Shown piece by piece: positions 51,739 to 58,818 of a stretch of 64,000 bases of DNA (position 1 is the first letter of the stretch; every line of letters begins with the position of its first letter). Both the position numbers and the translations under genes were made by a program. Under the pieces are notes generated by a model. It saw only the letters and a list, made by a program, of their open reading frames with translations, was not told the DNA's origin and searched no databases. Location: the IMG/VR virus record IMGVR_UViG_3300032282_005588, positions 1 through 64,000 of that record; one strand, written 5' to 3'. This DNA comes from a virus.

Positions 51739-52107
51739 ATGGAAACAAAAAAAGCAGAAATAGAAATAAAAAACTTACTTGATAGTGGTTTAAGTTTTGA
51801 ATATGATTTTGATTACAATAATGTAAATAAAGTTAATTTAGCAATTAACAGAGAAGGATATTCTATAAAAGATATTATTTCAAAACTTAAACAAGGTGAG
51901 AAAATTACTTTTATGATAAATGATGGTGAAACTTGGAATGAAAAACAAGGCAATGAAAGTAAGTTTTTATACAATGAAAAATATGATGGTTCTATTTATT
52001 GGGAACACAAAACTTATGGTGATTGGGTAAGGGTTGATAGCAATATGGGTTCGTTACAAGAATGGTCAAAAGAATTAAATGATAAGTTTTGTATAAAACA
52101 ATCATAA
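51739..52107 (+). CDS. Cassette protein, 122 aa
   Basis: I use ATG 51739; an upstream in-frame ATG at 51655 lies inside the palindrome. The acidic 122-residue protein contains G-E-K-I-T-F-M-I-N-D-G-E-T-W-N-E and Y-D-G-S-I-Y-W-E-H-K-T-Y-G-D-W-V. No family recognised. It ends 17 bases before the second palindrome, the layout of an integron cassette. Confidence 0.55.
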   Translation: METKKAEIEIKNLLDSGLSFEYDFDYNNVNKVNLAINREGYSIKDIISKLKQGEKITFMINDGETWNEKQGNESKFLYNEKYDGSIYWEHKTYGDWVRVDSNMGSLQEWSKELNDKFCIKQS

Positions 52108-52124
52108 AATTTTTAAAATTAAAC

Positions 52125-52439
52125 ATAACGGTTGCGGATATATGAATGTAAAAAATTAATAATTAGAAAGATGATAACAATACAAAATTTAACGGAATTA
52201 GGTTTTAGTGAGATACTTGATATATTCACTGGAAAACAAGTTTGGGTTTTAGGTGAAGAAGATACGGAGATATGTGGAAACCCCTGTAGATTACCAATAT
52301 TATATTACAACATAGAAACTCAAACTTGTAAAGTAGTTAGGGGTGAATTTTGTGTTGTTCAACGAGAATGTAAATCGGAGGAAGAAATTAGAAAGTTTGT
52401 AGAATCTATTAATTTTTTATTTCATATATCCGTTGTTAT
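52125..52439 (+). repeat. attC-like palindrome 2 (widely spaced arms)
   Basis: Left arm 52125-52146 (ATAAC-GGTTG-CGGATATATGAA) and right arm 52421-52439 (the complement of ATAAC-AA-CGGATATATGAA) show the same five-versus-two asymmetry. The arms are about 275 bases apart, far more than in the other sites, and the ORF at 52171 lies between and across the right arm. Confidence 0.45.
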
Positions 52440-52500
52440 AAATAGTAAATTAAAATGGTATCAAAAATTGATTGGTGCATTTAAGAACAGAAGATTTTAA
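52171..52500 (+). CDS. Cassette protein, 109 aa
   Basis: Start at ATG 52171; a TTG 39 bases upstream would place the start in the left arm of palindrome 2. The 109-residue protein has three to four cysteines (E-I-C-G-N-P-C-R, T-C-K-V, F-C-V-V-Q-R-E-C) and a basic C-terminus. It reads through the right arm of palindrome 2 and stops 10 bases before palindrome 3. No family recognised. Confidence 0.5.
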   Translation: MITIQNLTELGFSEILDIFTGKQVWVLGEEDTEICGNPCRLPILYYNIETQTCKVVRGEFCVVQRECKSEEEIRKFVESINFLFHISVVINSKLKWYQKLIGAFKNRRF

Positions 52501-52510
52501 TTTATTGTTT

Positions 52511-52637
52511 ATAACGGTTACAGATATATGTAGTTTTTTTCTTAAATTGAAACACAAAACTTAAATAATATGAACAAAGATAATAAGAACACGGAAGTTG
52601 ATAACACAGATAAAAAATTACATATATCTGATGTTAT
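52511..52637 (+). repeat. attC-like palindrome 3
   Basis: Left 52511-52532 (ATAAC-GGTTA-CAGATATATGTA), right 52619-52637 (the complement of ATAAC-AT-CAGATATATGTA). The 127-base span compares with the longer attC sites such as those of Vibrio superintegrons. The right end reads GTTATG, whose ATG (52636) is in frame with the following cassette ORF. Confidence 0.55.
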
Positions 52638-52791
52638 GAAACGTATTGACGAACTGATAGATGAATATAAACAAGCGAAAATTAATATAGACACGTGTAC
52701 AGATGACTTTGAATGGAATAATTTAGATAGAAGGATAAGTCATTTAAAACGCTTGTTTATAGAAATTGGTGTATGGAAATATGTTTCATAA
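52570..52791 (+). CDS. Cassette protein, 73 aa (or 51 aa)
   Basis: The frame is open from ATG 52570, but this start lies between the arms of palindrome 3. ATG 52636, at the very end of the site, gives a 51-residue protein beginning M-K-R-I-D-E-L and may be the real start. The product is a charged helical protein with D-R-R-I-S-H-L-K-R-L-F. Its stop is part of the TAAC at the start of palindrome 4. Confidence 0.5.
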   Translation: MNKDNKNTEVDNTDKKLHISDVMKRIDELIDEYKQAKINIDTCTDDFEWNNLDRRISHLKRLFIEIGVWKYVS

Positions 52792-52875
52792 CGATTGGGT
52801 ATATATGAAGTACCTAACGATAAACTTAAATAATTAGTAGAAACTTTATGAGGTATTTCATATATACCTTGTTAT
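52788..52875 (+). repeat. attC-like palindrome 4
   Basis: Left 52788-52815 (ATAAC-GATTG then GGTATATATGAAGTACCT), right 52851-52875 (complement ATAAC-AA then GGTATATATGAAATACCT). Outer 5 bp and 17 of 18 arm positions pair. The same five-versus-two asymmetry is present. It lies cleanly between two ORFs. Confidence 0.62.
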
Positions 52876-52887
52876 AAAACGTTTATT

Positions 52888-53130
52888 ATGAGATTTAAAA
52901 AATTGATTTATAAAAATTTCTTTGGAGAATACAACATTTTGATAACCATAACAGATGATGGTAAAACACCACACAGAGACACATTAATTCCAGATAGGGA
53001 AATATATAATTCACATATTTGGATTCACGATAATATTGTAAAAAAGAATCACACAAGAAAAGAAATTTTTATTCTTGATTCTATTGTGAGTGATGACGAA
53101 CTTAAAAGTGTTCTTGGAAATGTTTTATAA
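52888..53130 (+). CDS. Cassette protein, 80 aa
   Basis: An 80-residue basic protein with N-I-L-I-T-I-T-D-D-G-K-T-P-H-R-D-T and I-F-I-L-D-S-I-V-S-D-D-E-L-K. Its stop TAA is shared with the TAAC that begins palindrome 5. Unknown family; it begins 12 bases after palindrome 4. Confidence 0.5.
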   Translation: MRFKKLIYKNFFGEYNILITITDDGKTPHRDTLIPDREIYNSHIWIHDNIVKKNHTRKEIFILDSIVSDDELKSVLGNVL

Positions 53131-53208
53131 CGTTTTGCACATAAGCGAAGGCACAAATTGCGTTGGCATTGTGCGGTTGGATTTGGGCTTTTGCTTATGT
53201 GCTGTTAG
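53127..53208 (+). repeat. attC-like palindrome 5
   Basis: Left ATAACGTTTTGCACATAAGC (53127-53146), right GCTTATGTGCTGTTAGC (53193-53209), with an inner hairpin GCACAA / TTGTGC between. The outer TAAC/GTTA and the CACATAAGC arm pair, again with more unpaired bases on the left. This segment is visibly richer in GC than its surroundings. Confidence 0.6.
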
Positions 53209-53245
53209 CAGTAGTACGGATTATTAACAAATAAATATAAATAGA

Positions 53246-53467
53246 ATGAGAATTTATCAATTAAGAACAGCAAAAGAGTTTTACAACTCAATTAAAGGAA
53301 ACTTCACAACAGAAGAATTAATGCAAATGTATGCAGAAGATGTAGCAAAAAGATTTGCTGCTGAATGTGTAAATGAGGCACTCGGTAATAAGATGGAAGT
53401 GTCAAACTCTTTGCATCACGCAATAGAAGGAAAGTACAAATCTATCATTTGGGAGAACGAAGGTTAG
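53246..53467 (+). CDS. Cassette protein, 73 aa
   Basis: A 73-residue protein with F-T-T-E-E-L-M-Q-M-Y-A-E-D-V-A-K-R-F-A-A-E-C-V-N-E-A, a helical segment rich in Ala and Glu. Base composition is less AT-rich than in the phage core genes, which suggests import. Palindrome 6 starts 7 bases after its stop. Function unknown. Confidence 0.5.
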   Translation: MRIYQLRTAKEFYNSIKGNFTTEELMQMYAEDVAKRFAAECVNEALGNKMEVSNSLHHAIEGKYKSIIWENEG

Positions 53468-53474
53468 TATTACT

Positions 53475-53604
53475 GCTAACGGTCGGGTATTGTTGTCTGT
53501 TGGCGACTTAAACCACAAATGTTAAATTGAAAAACAAAATTAGATATGAGTACAAAAGTTAAATCGAAGCACAAAACCGCCAATAGCAACAATACCTTGT
53601 TATC
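53475..53604 (+). repeat. attC-like palindrome 6
   Basis: Left begins GCTAAC-GGTCG-GGTATTGTTG (53475-53495) and continues through CTGTTGGCG. Right 53578-53604 is CGCCAATAGCAAC then AATACCTTGTTATC. Outer 5 bp, then 10 bp, then the inner GGCG/CGCC region pair, giving the longest stem of the row, with the familiar GGTCG against AA asymmetry. Confidence 0.62.
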
Positions 53605-53878
53605 GGCTGCCTTTCTTATTAGCAAGGGCTTCAAGTTGGTAGAAGAAAGTCAAAGTCCGTTTGAAAATTTCAAAATGGATTATTTTGTAAAAGAAGGGGT
53701 ACTGCTTTTTTTCAATACGCCTGTAACCGAATGGAACGAAAATGATTTCCTTGTTGGATGTGCTGAAATGAGATGTGGGAAGTATTACGTTGTTGCTTTT
53801 AGGTGGATAAAAGAGCAAAAAGATATTATTGAAATTTACAAATCGGTAAAAGGTAAGGATTTGGATGGTGTCGGTTAA
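53546..53878 (+). CDS. Cassette protein, 110 aa
   Basis: A 110-residue protein whose start lies inside palindrome 6, so its first 20 residues (with K-T-A-N-S-N-N-T-L-L-S-A-A-F-L-I) are encoded by the right arm. The rest contains F-L-V-G-C-A-E-M-R-C-G-K-Y-Y-V-V-A-F-R-W. Codon use is less AT-biased than in phage core genes. It is the last cassette before the recombinase; after its stop only a half-site, GCTAAC at 53886, is seen. Confidence 0.5.
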   Translation: MSTKVKSKHKTANSNNTLLSAAFLISKGFKLVEESQSPFENFKMDYFVKEGVLLFFNTPVTEWNENDFLVGCAEMRCGKYYVVAFRWIKEQKDIIEIYKSVKGKDLDGVG

Positions 53879-53943
53879 GGTTGCCGCTAACTATTATATA
53901 TACGCAACTACGTTTAATCACCAATAAAATCAACGGTTTTAAT

Positions 53944-54741
53944 ATGAAAATTCTTAAAATATTTGAGGAAAAGTTAAGATATAAAAACTACTCAGATAAG
54001 AGTATTAGGTTATATATTTCATATTTGAGGCTCTTTTTAGAAAAAGAAAAGATAAAAGACCCATATCAAGTTAGAACCCAACAAATAGTCTCATTTCTTG
54101 AAAACTACCCATTCACCAGTATAAGTCAACAAAATCAATATATTGGTACTCTTAAATTATTTGCTAAATATATATTAAGTAAAAAAGACATCCATTTAAG
54201 TAAAATGGAGAGACCCAAATCGGAAAAGAAACTACCCAGAGTTATTGATGGGGAATTTATCAAAGAAAAATTATCTAAAATTGAAAATATAAAGCACAAA
54301 GCAATACTTACCTTAACTTACTCTGTTGGATTAAGAGTGTCTGAAGTAGTTAATTTAAAGATTGAAGATATTGATTCCAAAAGAATGTTGATTCATATCA
54401 AAAACGCAAAGGGTAGGAAAGATAGATTGGTTCCGTTATCACCAAATGTTCTCAATCTATTAAGAGAATATTTTAAAGAATTCAAACCGACTCAATATCT
54501 ATTTAATGGTCAAAACTCAAATCAATACTCAATAGGTAGTTGTCAACAAATTTATAAAAAATATATTGATAAAAACAGTTCAATACATACTTTAAGGCAT
54601 TCATCTTTTACAGGTTTACTAGAAAACGGAACTGATTTAAGAATAATACAAAAAATAGCGGGACATTCCTCATCCAAAACAACAGAAATTTATACTCATG
54701 TCTCCAACCAAATGCTTTCAAAAATTAATTTGGTTATTTAG
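53944..54741 (+). CDS. Tyrosine recombinase / integrase
   Basis: A 265-residue tyrosine recombinase. I chose ATG 53944; an in-frame ATG at 53881 overlaps the end of the cassette row. The N-terminal SAM-like domain has K-N-Y-S-D-K-S-I-R-L-Y. The catalytic domain has G-L-R-V-S-E (Arg), G-R-K-D-R-L-V-P (Lys region), H-T-L-R-H (His, Arg), G-H-S-S-S-K-T-T-E-I-Y (His, Tyr). All catalytic residues are present, so it is probably active. The length and lack of an insert between the G-R-K-D-R and H-T-L-R-H boxes fit XerC/D-like enzymes; the patch that marks IntI integron integrases is absent. It closes the row of attC-like sites. Confidence 0.88.
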   Translation: MKILKIFEEKLRYKNYSDKSIRLYISYLRLFLEKEKIKDPYQVRTQQIVSFLENYPFTSISQQNQYIGTLKLFAKYILSKKDIHLSKMERPKSEKKLPRVIDGEFIKEKLSKIENIKHKAILTLTYSVGLRVSEVVNLKIEDIDSKRMLIHIKNAKGRKDRLVPLSPNVLNLLREYFKEFKPTQYLFNGQNSNQYSIGSCQQIYKKYIDKNSSIHTLRHSSFTGLLENGTDLRIIQKIAGHSSSKTTEIYTHVSNQMLSKINLVI

Positions 54742-54759
54742 GATGTTTCACATACATTA
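54729..54759 (+). promoter_or_regulatory. Phage promoter, TTTGG-N19-TACATTA
   Basis: TTTGG at 54729-54733 (inside the end of the recombinase gene), 19 bases, TACATTA at 54753-54759, then ACATCATAATAAA. The second part is nearly identical to the promoter at 59690. It drives the DUF932 gene at 54790. Confidence 0.62.
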
Positions 54760-54789
54760 ACATCATAATAAATAAAAATAAAAATAAAA

Positions 54790-55584
54790 ATGATAAATCT
54801 ACAGGCTCAATTCAAAACAAAAGAAGAAATTCGTTCTTTAGCTCCAAGTATCTTTACTGAAAATGGTGCTTCAAATGTATCAGAAAATTATACACATATT
54901 CCAACATATAAAATTATTGATGATATGGAATTGTTAGGTTGGAAACCAATTGATGCAAAAGAAGTTAAAGCAAGAAAATCAATAGGATATCAAAAACACC
55001 TAATTGTATTCCGTAATGAAGATATTTTTATTAATGGAGAAGATGGAGACAATGTGTTTCCCCAAATATTACTTACAAATTCTCATGATGGGAAGAATGC
55101 ATTTACATTTACAGCAGGTCTTTTTAGAATGATATGTGAAAATGGATTAGTACTTTCAACTAAGGAATTTGAAAATATAAAAATTCGTCATTATGGTTAT
55201 AATTTTGAAGAATTGCAAAACACAATTGAAATGATGGTTAACAAACTACCCCTAACAATTGATTCTATGAATAAATTTAAACAAATTCAATTAGGTCAAG
55301 ACCAAATGATGAAGTTTGCTGAGGAAGCTGTTAAGATTAGATTTAATAATGATATTGATAATATTAAAATTGATTTAGGTGATTTACTTACTCCAACACG
55401 TATAGAAGATAGAGGGAATGATCTGTGGAGTGTATTTAATGTAGTTCAAGAAAAATTAACACATGGTGGGTTTAATTATAATATTGGTTCTAAAAATCGA
55501 AAAGCAAGAAAAATAAAAAATTTCAAACAAGATTTAGATATGAATATTAAATTACATGATTTGGCTTTAGAATATGCTAATTAA
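54790..55584 (+). CDS. DUF932-like protein
   Basis: A 264-residue protein of the DUF932 / phage-plasmid TIGR03299-like type. It has F-R-M-I-C-E-N-G-L-V-L-S near residue 118, I-R-H-Y-G-Y-N-F near residue 136, and a late D-L-W-S-V-F-N-V-V-Q-E segment with a basic G-S-K-N-R-K-A-R. The family is widespread on phages and plasmids and its role is unknown. It opens the small-gene region behind its own promoter. Confidence 0.75.
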   Translation: MINLQAQFKTKEEIRSLAPSIFTENGASNVSENYTHIPTYKIIDDMELLGWKPIDAKEVKARKSIGYQKHLIVFRNEDIFINGEDGDNVFPQILLTNSHDGKNAFTFTAGLFRMICENGLVLSTKEFENIKIRHYGYNFEELQNTIEMMVNKLPLTIDSMNKFKQIQLGQDQMMKFAEEAVKIRFNNDIDNIKIDLGDLLTPTRIEDRGNDLWSVFNVVQEKLTHGGFNYNIGSKNRKARKIKNFKQDLDMNIKLHDLALEYAN

Positions 55585-55595
55585 TTTATAATACA

Positions 55596-55991
55596 ATGAA
55601 TAGAATACAAATAAATGGTGATTGGTATATTAAAGAAGACCAATTAGTTGAAATAAAAAATGTTCCACAAAATCTTATAGATGAAGATGATATAATACAT
55701 GCTAAATCATGTTTATATGAAAGTGATAATTATGCTTGGGAAGCAACATCCATTCGTAAAGATAATTCTGATGCCTATTATGATGGGGTTGATATTAAAT
55801 TCACAGATAAACGAATTAAACCATTTAAAGAAGAATATTGGGATAACAATATATGGGTGATGGATATTTATAATAATTTCCCTACAGGTGAATCATCATT
55901 ATCAGCTTTAGAATCTATGGATATTAATGGGGTACAGATATTTAGGGAGTTTATAGGTTATCTAATTAAAATTGGTTGGATTAAAAATTAA
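55596..55991 (+). CDS. Hypothetical protein, 131 aa
   Basis: An acidic 131-residue protein with several W-x-x-D and D-D-I-I segments (K-S-C-L-Y-E-S-D-N-Y-A-W-E) and a C-terminal G-V-Q-I-F-R-E-F-I-G-Y-L. No domain recognised. It follows the DUF932 gene by 11 bases. Confidence 0.55.
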   Translation: MNRIQINGDWYIKEDQLVEIKNVPQNLIDEDDIIHAKSCLYESDNYAWEATSIRKDNSDAYYDGVDIKFTDKRIKPFKEEYWDNNIWVMDIYNNFPTGESSLSALESMDINGVQIFREFIGYLIKIGWIKN

Positions 55992-55995
55992 TAAT

Positions 55996-56286
55996 ATGAT
56001 AAAATGGAAATATAAACCCTCAGGTATGTGTCCAGTACAAGCTGAGGGTTGGTTTATGGATTATTATTTTTATTTTAGGGCTAGATGGGATGAAGCATCA
56101 ATTGAATTCTCTAAAACAGAACCTGGGTGGGAAAACGATCTTATACATGCTCGATATATTCTATGGACTACTTATAATAAACCATATAAAGCTGGATACT
56201 TGAATAAGTGGTTTTGTATATTTTTAATATATATAGGGTGTATTAAGTTTTTATTACATAAAAATAAACATAAATCATTATCATGA
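55996..56286 (+). CDS. Hypothetical protein with C-terminal membrane segment
   Basis: A 96-residue protein from ATG 55996, 4 bases after the preceding stop; an earlier in-frame ATG at 55972 would create an overlap. Aromatic-rich N-terminal part (W-F-M-D-Y-Y-F-Y-F-R-A-R-W). A hydrophobic span W-F-C-I-F-L-I-Y-I-G-C-I near residues 73-90 and a basic end suggest a tail-anchored membrane protein. Confidence 0.5.
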   Translation: MIKWKYKPSGMCPVQAEGWFMDYYFYFRARWDEASIEFSKTEPGWENDLIHARYILWTTYNKPYKAGYLNKWFCIFLIYIGCIKFLLHKNKHKSLS

Positions 56287-56537
56287 CATTTAAAGAAATT
56301 ATAATATATTGTTTCATCCTACCCGTGGTAACACTTTTCCTTGGGCTTTGGATTGGTTTAAATGGTAATAAAGGTGTTCCATCAAAACATTATCCAATTG
56401 AGGTACGATGTTATTGGAGTACTAATGGTTATCAATCATATCCAGAAATGGAATGTGACTCGATAAAAGGAGATACATTATGGAAAGATGGTGTTAGTAT
56501 TGTTCCTAAAAATATAATTCAAATAAGTTTTAAATAA
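56283..56537 (+). CDS. Small membrane-anchored protein
   Basis: An 84-residue protein with an N-terminal hydrophobic span (I-I-I-Y-C-F-I-L-P-V-V-T-L-F-L-G-L) that could be a signal anchor. A short extracellular-type domain follows with C-Y-W-S-T-N-G-Y and a second cysteine. It overlaps its neighbours by ATGA-type junctions. Function unknown. Confidence 0.5.
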   Translation: MTFKEIIIYCFILPVVTLFLGLWIGLNGNKGVPSKHYPIEVRCYWSTNGYQSYPEMECDSIKGDTLWKDGVSIVPKNIIQISFK

Positions 56538-56767
56538 TGAAAGGCATTTTACATAAAGGTGAATATAATGAATGGTTAGTAACATGTCAGGATATATTTC
56601 AATTACATCCTGATGATGCTAATGAATTATTTGAATTAGAACAAATATTCGATAACTTAGAAGCAAGAATAAGAATACAACCTATAGTAGAATTTGATGT
56701 TGTAGAATATAAAAAATTAACGGGAATTATTAAATACGCTAAATTAATAAAAAATGAAATTCACTGA
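56537..56767 (+). CDS. Hypothetical protein, 76 aa
   Basis: A 76-residue acidic protein with Q-L-H-P-D-D-A-N-E-L-F-E-L-E-Q-I-F-D-N-L-E-A-R-I, likely helical. Its start overlaps the preceding stop by one base and its end overlaps the next gene by 14 bases. Unknown function. Confidence 0.55.
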   Translation: MKGILHKGEYNEWLVTCQDIFQLHPDDANELFELEQIFDNLEARIRIQPIVEFDVVEYKKLTGIIKYAKLIKNEIH

Positions 56768-57347
56768 CACCTTCAAAATATCATCAAATAATTTATATTA
56801 TAAAAATACTTGGTTATATAAAACATATTCTTTTTTGAGATATAATTTCCCTCATTTTTGTAAAAATATTTGGAAATTCAGAAAAGCACTTTATAATCAT
56901 TATTGGTTTGATCATTATGGGGTTCTCACATTTATGGAAATAGGTCTTACTGATATGGCTACTAATATTGAAAAATATGGTATTGAAGTTGATTCTTCAC
57001 GATTAAAAAAGGTTGAAAAAATGCGAAGAGTAATTCAATTAATTAAGAATTATAATGACGATTTATATATTGAAATGGCAGAAAAGGAATTAGGAGAATT
57101 AACAACATATAAATTGGAATTTAAACCATCAGAAAATAATCCTGATTTTTTTGAGTTAGTGGATAAAGATACACCAGAAGAAAAAGAACATAATAAAAAA
57201 ATATATAATAGAGCAAGAGAAATTGAGGAACAAGAATGGAATGAATTATGGGAAATACTTAAAGGACAAAATTATAATATATTCAATAAAGACGAAGACT
57301 TTGATGAGCAAAATGATGGATCAGGGATAAGAATATGGTGGGATTAA
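56754..57347 (+). CDS. Hypothetical protein, 197 aa
   Basis: A 197-residue protein. The first half is basic and aromatic (F-R-Y-N-F-P-H-F-C-K-N-I-W-K-F-R-K). The middle is helical with M-A-E-K-E-L-G-E-L, and the end is acidic (D-E-D-F-D-E-Q-N-D-G-S-G). No family recognised. It ends 7 bases before the promoter box at 57355. Confidence 0.55.
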   Translation: MKFTDTFKISSNNLYYKNTWLYKTYSFLRYNFPHFCKNIWKFRKALYNHYWFDHYGVLTFMEIGLTDMATNIEKYGIEVDSSRLKKVEKMRRVIQLIKNYNDDLYIEMAEKELGELTTYKLEFKPSENNPDFFELVDKDTPEEKEHNKKIYNRAREIEEQEWNELWEILKGQNYNIFNKDEDFDEQNDGSGIRIWWD

Positions 57348-57354
57348 AGATAGG

Positions 57355-57385
57355 TTTGGTATTTCTAGATAATTTACTTATATTA
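57355..57385 (+). promoter_or_regulatory. Phage promoter, TTTGG-N19-TATATTA
   Basis: TTTGG at 57355-57359, 19 bases, TATATTA at 57379-57385, then ATATTATAATAA. It drives the gene at 57409 with a leader of some 20 bases. Confidence 0.65.
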
Positions 57386-57408
57386 ATATTATAATAATAT
57401 TAACAATC

Positions 57409-57645
57409 ATGGTAAAAATAATAATGGAATTTGATAGCTCAGATGAAGCCCAAGAAGCAATTGATGGTAGTAAATGGAAACAAGCATTTTGGGAATTAAA
57501 TAATGAGCTTAGAAACACTACCAAATATGATGTTAGTATTATCAATAATAACTTACAAGCAACAGATATTGAACAAGAAATATGTTCTAAAGTTAGAGAT
57601 ATGATGTTTGAAATCCTTAATAGATGGAATTTAAAAATAGATTAA
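57409..57645 (+). CDS. Hypothetical protein, 78 aa
   Basis: A 78-residue acidic protein starting V-K-I-I-M-E-F-D-S-S-D-E-A-Q-E-A-I-D-G-S-K-W, with a D-I-E-Q-E-I-C-S-K-V-R-D-M-M helix. It resembles short phage proteins of alpha/beta type that I have no name for. It is the first gene after its promoter. Confidence 0.6.
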   Translation: MVKIIMEFDSSDEAQEAIDGSKWKQAFWELNNELRNTTKYDVSIINNNLQATDIEQEICSKVRDMMFEILNRWNLKID

Positions 57646-57652
57646 ATTAATT

Positions 57653-57889
57653 GTGAAAACACGAATTCATGTTAATCAACACCATATACGTTCTAATAAA
57701 ACAAAAGGCACTACACTCCCAGTAATTACTATTAAACAAGGTAAAAATAATACTTATTGTAATGAAGTAGAAATATTAGGACCTAGTAAAATTATTTATG
57801 GTGGTAGTGGTTGTGATGCAAAACCACTTTTAAGTTGTGGAGCTAGAGTTGTAATCGAAACGGAAAGTGCAATCAAAATTATAAAATAG
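57653..57889 (+). CDS. Hypothetical protein (GTG start)
   Basis: A 78-residue basic protein from a GTG start 7 bases after the preceding stop. I-H-V-N-Q-H-H-I-R-S-N-K opens it, and V-E-I-L-G-P-S-K-I-I-Y-G-G-S-G-C-D follows near residue 40. It has the look of a small OB or beta-barrel fold. It shares the promoter at 57355. No known domain. Confidence 0.55.
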   Translation: MKTRIHVNQHHIRSNKTKGTTLPVITIKQGKNNTYCNEVEILGPSKIIYGGSGCDAKPLLSCGARVVIETESAIKIIK

Positions 57890-57897
57890 TTTTTATA

Positions 57898-57928
57898 CTT
57901 GGATTTGATAAAAAATTAACATATATTA
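57898..57928 (+). promoter_or_regulatory. Phage promoter, CTTGG-N19-TATATTA
   Basis: CTTGG at 57898-57902, 19 bases, TATATTA at 57922-57928, followed by ATATTATAATAAA, the same extension as at 57379. It drives the two small membrane genes. Confidence 0.62.
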
Positions 57929-57953
57929 ATATTATAATAAATTAATAATAAAA

Positions 57954-58163
57954 ATGAAAAATAAATTAAAGAATGGACGATTAGTATTTATGATGTGGAG
58001 TATATTCCATATTATCACCCTTTTATATTTTGGTTGGAATTTAGTTCCTCAACCATTTGTTACCATTGATGCTATATTATTTGGGGGATTTATTGGATTT
58101 TATTTTGTACAACCTTTAAGTGAAATTTATGAACAGTGGGTTAATAATAAACTAAATAAATAA
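57954..58163 (+). CDS. Small membrane protein, two spans
   Basis: A 69-residue protein with hydrophobic stretches near residues 9-27 (L-V-F-M-M-W-S-I-F-H-I-I-T-L-L-Y-F) and 33-53 (F-V-T-I-D-A-I-L-F-G-G-F-I-G-F-Y-F). It is probably a host-membrane-directed protein. It ends one base into the start codon of the next membrane gene, indicating coupling. Unknown function. Confidence 0.55.
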   Translation: MKNKLKNGRLVFMMWSIFHIITLLYFGWNLVPQPFVTIDAILFGGFIGFYFVQPLSEIYEQWVNNKLNK

Positions 58164-58378
58164 TGATTAATAATATATTATTACAAATTTTTGTTAAATC
58201 CTTTTTTATTACTATAACTCTCACTAGTGTAGTGTATGGGTTTATTGCTTATTTAAATAAAACTATAATTTACAATAAATGGCCACAACATGCTCAACAT
58301 AGTATGTTAGTTACTGGGGTTATGATATTATTGATGATTATTTTTATTGGGTTTGTTGACTTTAAATATAATAAATAA
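58163..58378 (+). CDS. Small membrane protein, two spans
   Basis: A 71-residue protein with spans near residues 12-28 and 47-65 (M-L-V-T-G-V-M-I-L-L-M-I-I-F-I-G). It is translationally coupled to the preceding membrane gene and may form a complex with it. Unknown function. Confidence 0.55.
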   Translation: MINNILLQIFVKSFFITITLTSVVYGFIAYLNKTIIYNKWPQHAQHSMLVTGVMILLMIIFIGFVDFKYNK

Positions 58379-58383
58379 ATATA

Positions 58384-58653
58384 ATGGATATAAATGTAGA
58401 TTTAGATGATATTTTATGGGGAATGAGTGATTGGGAAAAACAAGAAATGTGTGATAATTTATGTGATGATGGTTATACCCCATCAACTCAATCAATCGAT
58501 GATATTAAATCATTTTTCTTTGAGGTTGAAGGGAGAATTACTCATAATGAAAGAGAATTATTAGATATATTAATTAGAATTTGGTATAATAAACATTTTA
58601 TAAATAATAAAGACATTGAGCAACTCAAAATATATGCTAAAAAAGGATTATAA
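58384..58653 (+). CDS. Hypothetical protein, 89 aa
   Basis: An acidic 89-residue protein with N-V-D-L-D-D-I-L-W-G-M-S-D-W-E-K-Q-E-M and a later L-L-D-I-L-I-R-I-W-Y-N-K helix. It starts 5 bases after the membrane gene. No domain recognised. Confidence 0.55.
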   Translation: MDINVDLDDILWGMSDWEKQEMCDNLCDDGYTPSTQSIDDIKSFFFEVEGRITHNERELLDILIRIWYNKHFINNKDIEQLKIYAKKGL

Positions 58654-58666
58654 TAATCCAATTAAA

Positions 58667-58807
58667 ATGACTTTTAATCAGTGGTTAAATCATTATCAAA
58701 ACCTAAATGACCATCAATATACTAAATTTAAACCATATGGAAGTTCAATTGATTATTTTTTTCATCATAAAAAAGATGGTTATAACACATATGGTGTAAT
58801 AATTTAA
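58667..58807 (+). CDS. Small hypothetical protein, 46 aa
   Basis: From ATG 58667 the product is 46 residues (M-T-F-N-Q-W-L-N-H-Y-Q). In-frame upstream ATG codons at 58616 and 58634 would overlap the preceding gene; 58634 is an acceptable alternative. Aromatic and His-rich. Function unknown. Confidence 0.4.
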   Translation: MTFNQWLNHYQNLNDHQYTKFKPYGSSIDYFFHHKKDGYNTYGVII

Positions 58808-58818
58808 ATAATCAATCA

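Noticed and set aside
53886-53925. GCTAAC half-site after the last cassette as a seventh attC-like element or an attI
   Set aside because: I found no complementary right arm downstream. It may be a remnant or recombination site but cannot be supported.
53944-54741. Prophage integrase indicating a temperate phage
   Set aside because: No attP-like repeat next to a tRNA, repressor or lysogeny genes are visible, and the gene sits at the palindrome row. Lysogeny is not supported.
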